Shown here: positions 43,928-53,485 of the stretch, one piece after another
Position numbering within the stretch: the first letter of the stretch is position 1
Layout: each line of letters starts with the position of its first letter
Assembly: GCA_902620585.1 (NCBI GenBank)
Contig: CACNJC010000007.1
Span: 1-57,436 of the forward strand
Reading direction: 5' to 3'
DNA from: an uncultured Pelagibacteraceae bacterium
GTDB lineage: Bacteria; Pseudomonadota; Alphaproteobacteria; Pelagibacterales; Pelagibacteraceae
Length of the DNA: 57,436 bases
Translations under genes and position numbers: made by a program
Notes under the pieces: model-generated
Database searches by the model: none
What the model saw: only the letters and a program-made list of their open reading frames with translations
What the model was told of the DNA's origin: nothing

Positions 43928-45274
43928 TCTTTTAAAGTTCATCCTAAATTTATTCTTTAAAAAGAATGGAACAAACGTTAATACAACTAAACCCATCATC
44001 CAATTTGTAACTAAAATTGTATAAAATATATCTTGGTATTCACCATTTCTTATATTTATCACATACCATAGAGACGAGAATGGTATCACGGTAAGTCTTA
44101 GTATTGTCATATACAAACTGTAAATTGGTTTTTTGAGTGCTTGAAATAAAGCTGAAGTTATAAAAAATACTGGATAAACCGGACCAATTAAAGCTGCAAC
44201 TTGTAAATATAGTGCCCCACTTTGAATGACTTGAGAGTCATTGGTAAAAAAAGAAATAATGATTTCAGATGTTAGAAAAACGAAAATACCAGCCAAAACC
44301 ATGAATCCAGAGCCAAACATCAAAGCTTTTGCATATACTTCTTTAACTCTAGAATGCATTTTAGCCCCAAAGTTTTGACCAGCTATAGATAAGACTGCAG
44401 TGTTCAAACCAATTACAGGAAGAAGTAAAACCTGTTCAATTCTTACTGCTGTACCATAACCTGCCGTTGCTAGTTCTCCAAATTGACCAACGAAATAAAA
44501 AATATTAAACACTCCAAACATAATCATTAACATAGTAAACATTATAGGAACTGACTGTTTAAATAAGATATTTAAATAATCTATTTTTGGTTTAAAACAT
44601 TCTATTTTTAAATATTTTTTCAATTTACAGATATAAACTTTATTAGCTAAATATAATAAACCTACACATTGAGATACTATTGTTGCTATAGCTAAACCAG
44701 CTATTCCATAAGCAGGTATAAATCCATATCCAAAAATAAATAATGGATTTAAAAAAATATTTAGAAAGAAAGTGAATATAAGTACGTTTCTATAACTTTT
44801 TGTATCACCTTGTGCGTTAAGTGTGCCATTCAAAGATAATTGTACTAAAATAATTATAGCGCCAAAAAATATTATATTTAAATATTCCTGTGTTAAGATT
44901 ATACTTTCTTCAGTTGATCCCATTATTCTTAAAAGGTCATCTGAAAAATTTAATCCAAAGAGAGTTACAAAAATAGAAATTGCAATTGCTAATACAATTG
45001 ACTGGGCAACATACATTGATGCTTTCCTATCCTCTTTTGCTCCAATGGCGTTACTAATAAGAGCGGTGGTACCAGCTCCAATACCAACTGCTACTGCTAT
45101 TGCTATAAAGTAAATTGGCCATGATTTTGCAATTGCTGCAAGCGCTTCTGGTGAAATTCTTCCCGCAAAATAAGTGTCGACTAAATTATAAAAAGTTTGA
45201 AAAAGAGATCCTGTGCTTGCAGGTATGGTTACTTTTCTTAGAAGTTGCCAAATTGAACCTTTAGTTAAATCCAT
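43913..45274 (-). CDS. MATE-family multidrug/toxic compound efflux transporter
   Basis: A 453-residue inner-membrane antiporter with twelve predicted helices in two homologous halves. The N-terminal half starts LRKVTIPASTGSLFQTFYNLVDTYFAGRISPEALAAI in parts, followed by IGAGTTALISNAIGAKEDRKA, which matches the NorM/DinF motif; the second half has VLLLPVIGLNTAVLSIAGQNFGAK. Substrate and coupling ion are unknown. It overlaps the convergent permease by 15 bases; trhO lies two bases upstream. Confidence 0.9.
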   Translation of the reverse strand: MDLTKGSIWQLLRKVTIPASTGSLFQTFYNLVDTYFAGRISPEALAAIAKSWPIYFIAIAVAVGIGAGTTALISNAIGAKEDRKASMYVAQSIVLAIAISIFVTLFGLNFSDDLLRIMGSTEESIILTQEYLNIIFFGAIIILVQLSLNGTLNAQGDTKSYRNVLIFTFFLNIFLNPLFIFGYGFIPAYGIAGLAIATIVSQCVGLLYLANKVYICKLKKYLKIECFKPKIDYLNILFKQSVPIMFTMLMIMFGVFNIFYFVGQFGELATAGYGTAVRIEQVLLLPVIGLNTAVLSIAGQNFGAKMHSRVKEVYAKALMFGSGFMVLAGIFVFLTSEIIISFFTNDSQVIQSGALYLQVAALIGPVYPVFFITSALFQALKKPIYSLYMTILRLTVIPFSSLWYVINIRNGEYQDIFYTILVTNWMMGLVVLTFVPFFLKNKFRMNFKRLFVF

Positions 45275-45276
45275 AA

Positions 45277-46182
45277 TTAAAATTCCTTCTGAAACTTATG
45301 CTTTCTTCCACCTTTTTTAGCAAGATTAATTTGATTTTGCCTCATACGAAATCTTATTTTTTGTGAATTTGAGAGTGTGTCATAACACCTTGGACATGAA
45401 ACACCCTCCTCATATTTGTAAGATTTTTTATCTTTTATTGAAAAAGTCATTCGACATCCGCTACATACTGAATAAGTTCCTTGTTTTAATTTATGTTTAA
45501 GAGAAACTCTGTTATCAAAAACAAAGCATTCTCCTTTCCATAAACTATTTTTTTTCTCAGTTTTATTTAAATAATTAAGTATTCCACCTTTTAATTGGAA
45601 AACATTTTTAAAACCTTTTCTTTTTAGAAATATTGAGGCCTTTTCACACCTAATTCCTCCAGTACAAAACATTGCTACGGGTTTAGTTTTGTTAATTTTT
45701 TTTAGAAATTTTGGAAAATCTCTAAAATTTTTAATTTTCGGATTTATCGCATTTTTAAAAGTACCCACATCATACTCAAATGGCTTTCTAGCATCTACTA
45801 CTACAGTTTCTTTTTTTGAAATAAGTTTATTCCATGACGTTCCAGTAATGTATTTATTAAGTCTTTTATTTTTAGAGTTTATTTTAAAACCTAATGGAAC
45901 GACTTCATTTTTAATTTTTATTTTACCTTTGTGAAATGGTTGGAAACGACTTTTTGACAAATTCTTACTATCAAAATCTTTAAACTGAAATTGTCTTTTT
46001 AAAATCTTTATAATTTTATTTATATTATCTATTCTGCCTGCAATTGTTCCATTTATACCTTCTGATGATAAAATTATTGTACCTTTAATATTATTGTTAG
46101 AAATTTCTTTTTGAAATAATAATTGGTATTTTTTTAAAGATCTAATCTTTTTAAACTTATAAAAACCGTAAACTGTATACAT
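45277..46182 (-). CDS. trhO: tRNA uridine(34) hydroxylase TrhO (rhodanese-domain YceA family)
   Basis: TrhO makes 5-hydroxyuridine at wobble position 34 of tRNAs. The start is put at ATG 46182 (301 residues), which forms TAATG with the preceding stop; an upstream TTG at 46197 would add five residues. N-terminal UPF0176 domain has SSEGINGTIAGR; the rhodanese domain has VVDARKPFEYDVGTF and the catalytic loop MFCTGGIRCEKAS with Cys173 and Cys179. The C-terminal half contains CSGC and CPRC knuckles. It sits behind the O-methyltransferase gene. Confidence 0.9.
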   Translation of the reverse strand: MYTVYGFYKFKKIRSLKKYQLLFQKEISNNNIKGTIILSSEGINGTIAGRIDNINKIIKILKRQFQFKDFDSKNLSKSRFQPFHKGKIKIKNEVVPLGFKINSKNKRLNKYITGTSWNKLISKKETVVVDARKPFEYDVGTFKNAINPKIKNFRDFPKFLKKINKTKPVAMFCTGGIRCEKASIFLKRKGFKNVFQLKGGILNYLNKTEKKNSLWKGECFVFDNRVSLKHKLKQGTYSVCSGCRMTFSIKDKKSYKYEEGVSCPRCYDTLSNSQKIRFRMRQNQINLAKKGGRKHKFQKEF

Positions 46183-46835
46183 TATTTTTTTATACAAATT
46201 GTAAGTCCATCACCTATCGGAATAATATTTTTTACAATTCTGTTATCTTTCTTAATGTGTTCATTGAATTGTCTTATAATGTTTGTAAATTTATCATTAT
46301 TTGTTTCATCAACTACTTCTCCGTGCCATAAAACATTATCTATAACAATAAGGCCATTTTTATTAATTAGTTCTATACATGTTTCATAATAATTAAGGTA
46401 GTTTTCCTTATCAGCATCTATAAAAATTAAATCGAATTTTTGACCTGAGTCTTTTAATTCTTTTAGACTTTCAATTGCAGGTTTAATAATTTGCTTTATT
46501 TTTTTTTCGTTTGCTTTTTCATAAAATGATTGTGCTTGCATACTAAATTCAGAGCTTTTATCTAAGCTTATTAAAAACCCGTCAAATGGAAGTGCTAATG
46601 CCATAGACAAAGCACTAAAACCTGTAAAACTTCCTATTTCTAAAATCTTTTTAATATTAGAAATCTTAATTAATGTTTGTAGAAATTGTGCTTGAGAAAC
46701 TGAAATCTGCAATCTCTGATGATTGCCAAGACTTATATTATATCGAATTATCTCTTTCTGAACATCAGTTAAGGCTTCAGAATGGTCAATAATGTATTTT
46801 TCAAGATTTTCAGTTAAATCTAATTTTTTAGGCAT
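46182..46835 (-). CDS. Class I SAM-dependent O-methyltransferase (COMT/CCoAOMT-like)
   Basis: A 217-residue O-methyltransferase of the catechol/caffeoyl-CoA group. Motifs are EIGSFTGFSALSMAL (66-80) for SAM binding, ISLDKSS (89-95), FDLIFIDADKENYLNYYE (134-151) with metal-binding Asp, and LIVIDNVLWHGEVVD (162-176) with the second Asp-Asn pair. The substrate is unknown. The stop overlaps the trhO ATG as TAATG; gatB follows upstream with two bases between, so it belongs to the gatCAB transcript. Confidence 0.87.
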   Translation of the reverse strand: MPKKLDLTENLEKYIIDHSEALTDVQKEIIRYNISLGNHQRLQISVSQAQFLQTLIKISNIKKILEIGSFTGFSALSMALALPFDGFLISLDKSSEFSMQAQSFYEKANEKKIKQIIKPAIESLKELKDSGQKFDLIFIDADKENYLNYYETCIELINKNGLIVIDNVLWHGEVVDETNNDKFTNIIRQFNEHIKKDNRIVKNIIPIGDGLTICIKK

Positions 46836-46837
46836 AA

Positions 46838-48307
46838 TTAGCCTTTTAAAAGTTTTTTTAAAATTTCATTTGTTAATTGAGGATTTGCTTTTCCACCAGA
46901 TAATTTCATAACCTGTCCAACAAAAAAACCAAATAATTTTTCTTTTCCAGCTTTATATTGATCAACTTTATCTTTATTTCTTGATATTATCTCATTAATT
47001 ATTTTTTCTAATTCTTTAGGATCACTTTGTTGCTTCATCCCTTTTGACTCAATAATTTTTTTTGGATTATCTCCAGTTTCAACCATAATTTCAAAAACTT
47101 CTTTTGCTATTCTTCCTGAAATTTCTCCAGATTTAATTGATTGAACTAACTCTGCAAAATGCTTAGCTGATATAGGAGATCTTGATATATCAAGTCCCTT
47201 ATCATTTAACATTGCAAATAAATCTCCCATCATCCAAGTAGCTGCAAGTTTTTTATCAGATAATTTTGCAACTTCTTCGTAATAGTTAGATATTTCTTTT
47301 TCAGAAACTAAAACATTTGCTTCATATACATTTAATCCATACTCTTTTATAAATCTTTCCTTTTTTTTATCTGGAAGCTCTGGAAGAGATTTTTTTAAAT
47401 CATCAATTAATTTTTGTTCTAACTTTAAAGGCAGAAGATCTGGGTCAGGAAAATATCTATAATCGTGCGCATCCTCTTTTGATCTCATTGATCTTGTCTC
47501 ATTTTTTTTGGTGTCAAAAAGTCTTGTTTCTTGATCTATTTTTTTTCCATTCTCTATTAATTCAACTTGTCTTGCTGCTTCATATTCTATTGCCATCTGC
47601 ATAAATTTTATAGAGTTTACATTTTTGATTTCACAACGTGTTCCAAATTTTTTATCACCTTCTTTCCTTACTGAAACATTAACATCAGCTCTAAGTGAAC
47701 CCTCTTGCATGTTTCCATCGCAGGTACCTAAATATCTCATGATTGATCTTAATTTCTTTATGTAAGCATTAACCTCATCTGGTGATCTAAGATCTGGTTT
47801 GCTGACTATTTCCATTAAAGCAATTCCTGAACGATTTAAATCAACGTATGTATTAGATGGATCCATATCATGAATACTTTTACCCGCGTCTTGTTCGAGA
47901 TGAAGTCTCTCTATGCCAATTTCTTTTGATCCATAAGGCATATCTAATAAAACTTTACCTTCTCCTACGATAGGATTCTTATATTGAGATATTTGATAAC
48001 CTTGAGGTAAATCTGCGTAGAAATAATTTTTCCTATCAAAAACTGAGTAATTATTTATTTTAGCATTTAAACCAAGGCCAGTTCTTACTGCTTGCTTAAC
48101 ACATTCTTCGTTGATGACCGGTAACATTCCTGGAAAGGCAGAGTCAATAAAACTTACCTGGTTATTAGGATCAGCGCCAAATTTAGTTGATGAACCAGAA
48201 AAAAGTTTAGATTTAGATAAAACTTGAGCATGAACTTCAAGACCTATCACAACTTCATATTTATCTTTTTCTCCCTTAATAAAATAATCAAATTTTTCTT
48301 TACTCAT
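46838..48307 (-). CDS. gatB: Aspartyl/glutamyl-tRNA amidotransferase subunit B
   Basis: GatB recognises mischarged Glu-tRNA(Gln) or Asp-tRNA(Asn) and activates it for amidation. I use ATG at 48307 (489 residues), which overlaps the gatA stop as ATGA; a GTG at 48316 would lie inside gatA. Motifs: [41 protein letters not shown] and [20 protein letters not shown], and a C-terminal YqeY-like tail ending [18 protein letters not shown]. Confidence 0.97.
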   Translation of the reverse strand: MSKEKFDYFIKGEKDKYEVVIGLEVHAQVLSKSKLFSGSSTKFGADPNNQVSFIDSAFPGMLPVINEECVKQAVRTGLGLNAKINNYSVFDRKNYFYADLPQGYQISQYKNPIVGEGKVLLDMPYGSKEIGIERLHLEQDAGKSIHDMDPSNTYVDLNRSGIALMEIVSKPDLRSPDEVNAYIKKLRSIMRYLGTCDGNMQEGSLRADVNVSVRKEGDKKFGTRCEIKNVNSIKFMQMAIEYEAARQVELIENGKKIDQETRLFDTKKNETRSMRSKEDAHDYRYFPDPDLLPLKLEQKLIDDLKKSLPELPDKKKERFIKEYGLNVYEANVLVSEKEISNYYEEVAKLSDKKLAATWMMGDLFAMLNDKGLDISRSPISAKHFAELVQSIKSGEISGRIAKEVFEIMVETGDNPKKIIESKGMKQQSDPKELEKIINEIISRNKDKVDQYKAGKEKLFGFFVGQVMKLSGGKANPQLTNEILKKLLKG

Positions 48308-49761
48308 GACCACCACTTTTTAATTTCATTTTTAAAACCACAATTTTTTTCAAATGCGTAACCAATATTAAGAATTTTTTGCTCATCTAATGCCTTGCCA
48401 ATAAGTTGCAAACCCAAGGGATAGCCTTGCTTATCAACACCAGCTGGCAATGATAGAGCTGGTAATCCAGCCAAATTTACAGGCACTGTAAATATATCAT
48501 TTAAATACATTGATACTGGATCATTAGTTTTTTCTCCTATTTTAAATGCTGAACTTGGTGTTGAGGGTGTTAAAATAGAATCAACTTTTTTAAAAGCATC
48601 ATCAAAATCTTTTTTTATTAGTTGTCTAACTTTTTGAGCTTTTAAATAATAAGCATCATAATATCCTGAAGACAAAACATAAGTACCAATTAAGATTCTT
48701 CTCTTAACTTCATCACCAAATCCTTCAGATCTAGTTTTTTCATACATTTCAATTAGATCTTTCCCTTTTTCCGATCTGTAACCATATCTAACACCGTCGT
48801 ATCTCGCTAAATTTGATGACGCCTCTGCTGGAGCCACTATATAGTAAGTTGGTAAAGCATATTTTGTATGAGGCAAAGAAATATCAATTAATTGTGCACC
48901 AAGATCTTTTAATATCTTTTTTCCTTTTTCCCAAAGCTCATCAATTTCTTTTGGCATACTATCAACACGATATTCTTTTGGAATTCCAATTTTTAAACCT
49001 TTAATATTATCTTTTAAATTTTTTGAATACTGTTCTTTATCTTTATTAATTGAAGTAGAATCTTTTTTGTCAAATCCAGATATTGCTTCCAACATAATTG
49101 CACAATCTTTAATTGTTTTTGTCATTGGTCCCGCTTGATCTAGAGAAGATGCAAAAGCTACGATGCCCCATCTAGAACATAATCCATAAGTTGGTTTCAG
49201 CCCTACAGTTCCTGTAAAAGATGCTGGCTGCCTTATTGATCCACCTGTATCGGTTCCAATTGTTGCTGGGGTTAAGTCAGCTGCTAATGCAGATGAAGAC
49301 CCTCCAGAAGAACCACCAGGAACTAGTTGGTCTCCAACTGGATTAATAACATTTCCAAAATGGCTTGTTTCATTGGAAGATCCCATCGCAAATTCATCGC
49401 AATTTAATTTTCCTAAAAGAAAAGATCCATTTGTCCATAAATTTTTTGTAACTGTTGACTCATAAGATGGAATAAAATTATTTAGAATATTGCTGCCAGC
49501 AGTTGTTTTTGTGTTTTCGGTACAAAACAAATCTTTAACAGCCAAAGGAATTCCAGGGAGTAATTTATTAAAAGTAGGTTTTTTATCAAATTGTTTAGCT
49601 TTATCTAATGCTAGATCAAACGTAGTGGTAACAAATGCATTTAATTTTTTAGCATTTTCAATATTTTTAATATATGCCTTAGTTAAATCTAAAGATGAAA
49701 TTTTTTTAGTTTTAACATTATCAATGATTTCACTAAGACTTTGATTAGTAATATCGCTCAT
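48304..49761 (-). CDS. gatA: Aspartyl/glutamyl-tRNA amidotransferase subunit A
   Basis: GatA is the amidase subunit that releases ammonia from glutamine. The 485-residue protein has the Lys-Ser-cis-Ser triad: Lys76 (LAVKDLF), Ser151 in [14 protein letters not shown] and Ser175 in [14 protein letters not shown], the same spacing as in characterised GatA. It lies two bases downstream of gatC and overlaps gatB. Confidence 0.97.
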   Translation of the reverse strand: MSDITNQSLSEIIDNVKTKKISSLDLTKAYIKNIENAKKLNAFVTTTFDLALDKAKQFDKKPTFNKLLPGIPLAVKDLFCTENTKTTAGSNILNNFIPSYESTVTKNLWTNGSFLLGKLNCDEFAMGSSNETSHFGNVINPVGDQLVPGGSSGGSSSALAADLTPATIGTDTGGSIRQPASFTGTVGLKPTYGLCSRWGIVAFASSLDQAGPMTKTIKDCAIMLEAISGFDKKDSTSINKDKEQYSKNLKDNIKGLKIGIPKEYRVDSMPKEIDELWEKGKKILKDLGAQLIDISLPHTKYALPTYYIVAPAEASSNLARYDGVRYGYRSEKGKDLIEMYEKTRSEGFGDEVKRRILIGTYVLSSGYYDAYYLKAQKVRQLIKKDFDDAFKKVDSILTPSTPSSAFKIGEKTNDPVSMYLNDIFTVPVNLAGLPALSLPAGVDKQGYPLGLQLIGKALDEQKILNIGYAFEKNCGFKNEIKKWWS

Positions 49762-49763
49762 TA

Positions 49764-50051
49764 TTATTCTACCACCTTAGGTACAACAAAAAACTCCTCA
49801 TTTTTTTTTGGTGAATTTTTTAAGATTTTTTCTCTTATTTTGCCGTCATTAATTTCATCTTTTCTCGATCTTAATGATTGATTAAGAATCGATGTTAGAG
49901 GTTCAACTTTATCTGTATTTAATTCATTTAATTGCTCAATAAATTTAAAAATTGAGTTTAAATCTTTAGTCAGACTATCTACCTTAGCTTCATTAACTGA
50001 AATTCGGGCTAATTTAGCTACATCTTTAATTTTTTCTTTATCTATGGACAT
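49764..50051 (-). CDS. gatC: Aspartyl/glutamyl-tRNA amidotransferase subunit C
   Basis: GatC is the small subunit that wraps around and stabilises GatA. The 95-residue protein has [18 protein letters not shown] at the start, [23 protein letters not shown] in the middle and ends FFVVPKVVE, the conserved C-terminal hook. It heads gatC-gatA-gatB and is divergent from ruvX with 50 bases between the starts. Confidence 0.95.
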   Translation of the reverse strand: MSIDKEKIKDVAKLARISVNEAKVDSLTKDLNSIFKFIEQLNELNTDKVEPLTSILNQSLRSRKDEINDGKIREKILKNSPKKNEEFFVVPKVVE

Positions 50052-50101
50052 TTGTGAAATATGTTAATTTATTGTGTTTTATCATAGATTGGATAAATTT
50101 C

Positions 50102-50566
50102 ATGCTTGATATTGATGTTTTTATTGAAAAAATTAGGAAAAAATCAAGATTAATAGGTATTGATCCTGGCCGCAAAAGAATAGGTATAGCAATTTCTGAT
50201 GAAAATAAAATTGTAGCGACTCCTTATACTACAATAATCAAAGAAAATTACTCTTATTTGATTTCTCAAATTATTAAGATTATTGAAGAAAATAAAGTAG
50301 ATGGAATAGTTATAGGCAATCCAATAAATATGGATGGCTCTGAGGGGCCCTCTTCGCAGTCGGCTAAGGATTTAGCCAAAAATCTTTCAAAAGATGTTAC
50401 AAAAAATATCACTTTATGGGATGAAAGATTGTCTAGCCAGGGAGCCTTTAATTTGTCTAACGAATTAGCTGTTAATTCATCAAAAAAAGTGAAGAAATTA
50501 GATGAAAATTCAGCACAATTTATCCTTCAAGGAGTTCTAGACTATTATCATAAAAAAAATACTTGA
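50102..50566 (+). CDS. ruvX: Holliday junction resolvase-like protein YqgF/RuvX
   Basis: A 154-residue RNase H-fold protein implicated in pre-16S rRNA 5' processing. ATG at 50102 is preferred; the in-frame ATG at 50054 lies three bases from the gatC start and would add 16 hydrophobic residues not seen in the family. Motifs: RLIGIDPGRKRIGIAISD with catalytic Asp, IVIGNPINMDGSEGP, LWDERLSSQGA and DENSAQFILQGVLD. It heads the plus-strand ruvX-pyrB-pyrC-plsY-topA block. Confidence 0.94.
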   Translation: MLDIDVFIEKIRKKSRLIGIDPGRKRIGIAISDENKIVATPYTTIIKENYSYLISQIIKIIEENKVDGIVIGNPINMDGSEGPSSQSAKDLAKNLSKDVTKNITLWDERLSSQGAFNLSNELAVNSSKKVKKLDENSAQFILQGVLDYYHKKNT

Positions 50567-50601
50567 TATAATATAGTAAAAGGCCTATAGAGTTGATTTT
50601 A

Positions 50602-51546
50602 ATGGCAACTGTAAAAAAAGTTTCAGCTATTAAAAACTCTCCCCAACATCTTTTAGGTATTCAAAATTTATCGATTATCGAAGCTAAAAGAATCTTAACC
50701 GAAGCAAAATCCTTCATTAAATTAAACAGAGGAAGTTCTAAAAAACTAGATATCCTAAGAGGAAAAACTCAAATCAACTTATTCTTTGAACCCTCTACAA
50801 GAACTCAGAGTTCATTTGATTTAGCTGGAAAAAGATTAGGTGCAGACGTAATGACAATGAATATGGGTAACTCTGCATTAAAAAAAGGTGAAACATTAAT
50901 TGATACCGCTATGACGTTGAATGCGATGCATCCCGATATAATTGTTATAAGACATCAAGACTCAGGTGCACCAAATCTTCTTTCTCAAAAAGTAAATTGT
51001 ACAGTAATAAATGCGGGTGACGGAAGAAGAGAGCACCCTACACAAGCCTTGCTAGATGCTTTAACAATTATTAATAGAAAAGGAAATATTGAAGGATTAA
51101 AAATTGCAATATGTGGAGACATTCTTCATTCAAGAGTTGCTAGATCTAATATTTATTTAATGAATATGTTAGGAGCAGAAGTAAATGTAATTGCACCAAA
51201 AACATTAATGCCCAAAGGAATAGATAATTTAGGAGTGAAATCATTTACGGACATGAAAAAAGGATTAGATGGATGTGATATTGTTATGATGTTAAGATTA
51301 CAAAATGAAAGAATGCAAGGATCATTTCTTCCATCAAAGAGAGAATACTATGAATTTTTTGGATTAACTCCTGAAAAAATAAAGTTTGCAAAAAAAGATA
51401 CTTTACTTATGCATCCTGGTCCAATGAATAGAGGTGTCGAGATTGATACTAAACTAGCAGATGACATAAACGTAAGTCTGGTAAAAGAACAAGTTGAATT
51501 AGGTGTGGCTGTAAGAATGGCATGTTTAAAATTGTATTGTAAATAA
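50602..51546 (+). CDS. pyrB: Aspartate carbamoyltransferase catalytic subunit
   Basis: Makes carbamoyl aspartate in pyrimidine synthesis. ATG at 50602 is chosen over a TTG at 50593 (314 residues). Motifs: [19 protein letters not shown] (62-80) for carbamoyl phosphate, [28 protein letters not shown] with HPTQ, and [14 protein letters not shown] near the end. One base separates its stop from the dihydroorotase-like gene; noncatalytic PyrC homologues in such pairs are known to be structural partners of PyrB. Confidence 0.97.
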   Translation: MATVKKVSAIKNSPQHLLGIQNLSIIEAKRILTEAKSFIKLNRGSSKKLDILRGKTQINLFFEPSTRTQSSFDLAGKRLGADVMTMNMGNSALKKGETLIDTAMTLNAMHPDIIVIRHQDSGAPNLLSQKVNCTVINAGDGRREHPTQALLDALTIINRKGNIEGLKIAICGDILHSRVARSNIYLMNMLGAEVNVIAPKTLMPKGIDNLGVKSFTDMKKGLDGCDIVMMLRLQNERMQGSFLPSKREYYEFFGLTPEKIKFAKKDTLLMHPGPMNRGVEIDTKLADDINVSLVKEQVELGVAVRMACLKLYCK

Positions 51547-52836
51547 ATGAAAGAAAAAATTTTAACAAACGTTAGAATTATAGATCCCTCACAGAAAATA
51601 GATGAGATTGGCAATATAATTATTGATGGTAAAGGAAAGATAAAATCAATTGGAAAAAATACACAAAATTCTGATATGTCGAAATCAACTGAAAAAATTG
51701 ATTTAAAAGGTCTGATAGCTATTCCTGGAATAGTTGATATGAAGGCTTTTGTTGGTGAACCTGGTTTTGAATATAAAGAAAATTTTAGAACACTTAGTCA
51801 AGCAGCTTTGGCAGGTGGAGTAACATCAATCGTGACAATGCCAAATACTAAGCCAATTATAGACAATGTCTCTATGGTGGACTTTATTATTAGAAGAGGC
51901 AGAGATAAAGCTAAGGTAAATCTTTTTCCATGTGCTTCGATTACTAGACAGAAAGAAGGTAATCAAATGACTGAATTTGGATTATTAAAAGCAAGAGGGA
52001 TTATAGGGTTTAGTGATGTTAATAAAACAATTCAAAATACTGAATTAATGTCTAGAATTATGAACTACGCCTCTGACATAGATGTACTTATCATGCAACA
52101 CGTAGAGGATTATGAACTATCTAAGAATTCATGCATTAACCAAGGAGAGGTAGCAACAAGATTAGGTTTACAAGGAGTTTCAGACATTGCTGAGAAAATC
52201 ATCATTGAAAGGGATTTAACTTTATTAAGTGAATTCCCTTGTAGATATCATATCAATCAAATTTCCTCAAAAAAATCTCTTAATGTTATCAAAAAGAATA
52301 AATCAAATGGAATAAAGTTTAGTACAGGAGTTTCCATAAACAATTTATCGTTAAATCAAAACGACATCGGAGAGTTCAGAACTTTTTTAAAACTATCTCC
52401 ACCTCTTAGAAGCGAAGAAGATAGGCTTTCATTAATAGAAGGTATAAAAGATGATCTCATAGATGTAATTGTATCAGATCACATACCTGAGGATGAGGAA
52501 AGTAAAAGGCTTCCGTTTGCAAAAGCAGCAACGGGTTCGATTGGTATAGAGACTTTGTTATCTCTATCTTTAGAGCTCTACCATAATAAATCATTACCTT
52601 TAGAAAAAATAATCAAGTGCTTAACAATTAATCCTGCTAAAATTTTAAAAATAAATAAAGGTACTCTTAAGGAAGGTTCGGATGCAGATATTTGTATATT
52701 TGATTTAGAGAAACCATGGATGGTTAAAGCTGAAGAGTTGAAATCAAAATCAAAAAATACTGCTATAGAAAATAGAAAATTACAAGGTAAAGTAAAAATG
52801 ACTCTTCTTAAGGGCGAAATAGCATACTCAATCTAA
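51547..52836 (+). CDS. pyrC: Dihydroorotase-like protein lacking metal ligands (PyrC'/PyrX-type)
   Basis: A 429-residue amidohydrolase-fold protein homologous to type I dihydroorotases. Active enzymes have the zinc motif H-x-H in DMHVHLREPG; here the segment is DMKAFVGEPGFE with Lys66 and Phe68, so both ligands are gone. The later H-x-S signature reads YHINQISS with Gln. Still present are FSDVNK (Asp157), QHVEDY (His185) and SDHIPED (Asp311). It is therefore probably noncatalytic and may stabilise PyrB, as with PyrX of pseudomonads. A true dihydroorotase would be expected elsewhere. It overlaps plsY by one base. Confidence 0.9.
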   Translation: MKEKILTNVRIIDPSQKIDEIGNIIIDGKGKIKSIGKNTQNSDMSKSTEKIDLKGLIAIPGIVDMKAFVGEPGFEYKENFRTLSQAALAGGVTSIVTMPNTKPIIDNVSMVDFIIRRGRDKAKVNLFPCASITRQKEGNQMTEFGLLKARGIIGFSDVNKTIQNTELMSRIMNYASDIDVLIMQHVEDYELSKNSCINQGEVATRLGLQGVSDIAEKIIIERDLTLLSEFPCRYHINQISSKKSLNVIKKNKSNGIKFSTGVSINNLSLNQNDIGEFRTFLKLSPPLRSEEDRLSLIEGIKDDLIDVIVSDHIPEDEESKRLPFAKAATGSIGIETLLSLSLELYHNKSLPLEKIIKCLTINPAKILKINKGTLKEGSDADICIFDLEKPWMVKAEELKSKSKNTAIENRKLQGKVKMTLLKGEIAYSI

Positions 52837-53417
52837 TGGATACAAATTTAATTATTGTAGCAATTTATTCATACTTTCTCGGATCGATTCCATTTGGATT
52901 GCTGCTAACTAAAATATTTCTCAAAAAAGATATCAGATCAGTTGGCTCTGGAAATATTGGAACAACAAATGTACTTAGAACTGGAAATAAATTACTTGCA
53001 ATATCTACATTAGCTTTAGATTTGCTTAAAGGATACTTATCAGTTTATATAACAATATTTTATTTTGAAAGTTATACTTCTTTGTCTGCATTAATTTGTT
53101 TTATCGGACATATTTTTCCTATTTGGTTGAATTTTAAAGGAGGAAAAGGAGTTGCAACATACCTTGGAGTAATTTTAGCTTTATCTTATAAATTTTTTTT
53201 AATTTTTGGTATCACATGGATTTTTTTATCATTATTATTTAGATATGCATCATTATCGTCGATGATTTCTACGTTTATAGTTTTTCTCTATGCATATTTT
53301 TTTGAAATAAATAACAATAATCTGATACTTTTTATTTTTTTTATAATTATTCTTTTTACTCATAAGGAAAATATTACGAGACTTAGAAGTTTTACAGAAA
53401 ATAAAATTAAGTTATAA
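52836..53417 (+). CDS. plsY: Acyl-phosphate glycerol-3-phosphate acyltransferase PlsY
   Basis: Transfers the acyl group from acyl-phosphate (made by PlsX) to glycerol 3-phosphate in the inner membrane. The 193-residue protein has about five helices and the three family motifs: SGNIGTTNVLR (38-48), GHIFPIWLNFKGGKGVATYLG, and a C-terminal THKENITRLRSFTENK. ATG is formed with the stop of the previous gene (TAATG). The usual neighbour dprA is missing between plsY and topA. Confidence 0.96.
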   Translation: MDTNLIIVAIYSYFLGSIPFGLLLTKIFLKKDIRSVGSGNIGTTNVLRTGNKLLAISTLALDLLKGYLSVYITIFYFESYTSLSALICFIGHIFPIWLNFKGGKGVATYLGVILALSYKFFLIFGITWIFLSLLFRYASLSSMISTFIVFLYAYFFEINNNNLILFIFFIIILFTHKENITRLRSFTENKIKL

Positions 53418-53485
53418 GTACTGTCTTTTCTAGTTTTTTAATAATAAATTTGACAAACTCGTTTAATTTTGAAAATAAACAATTA

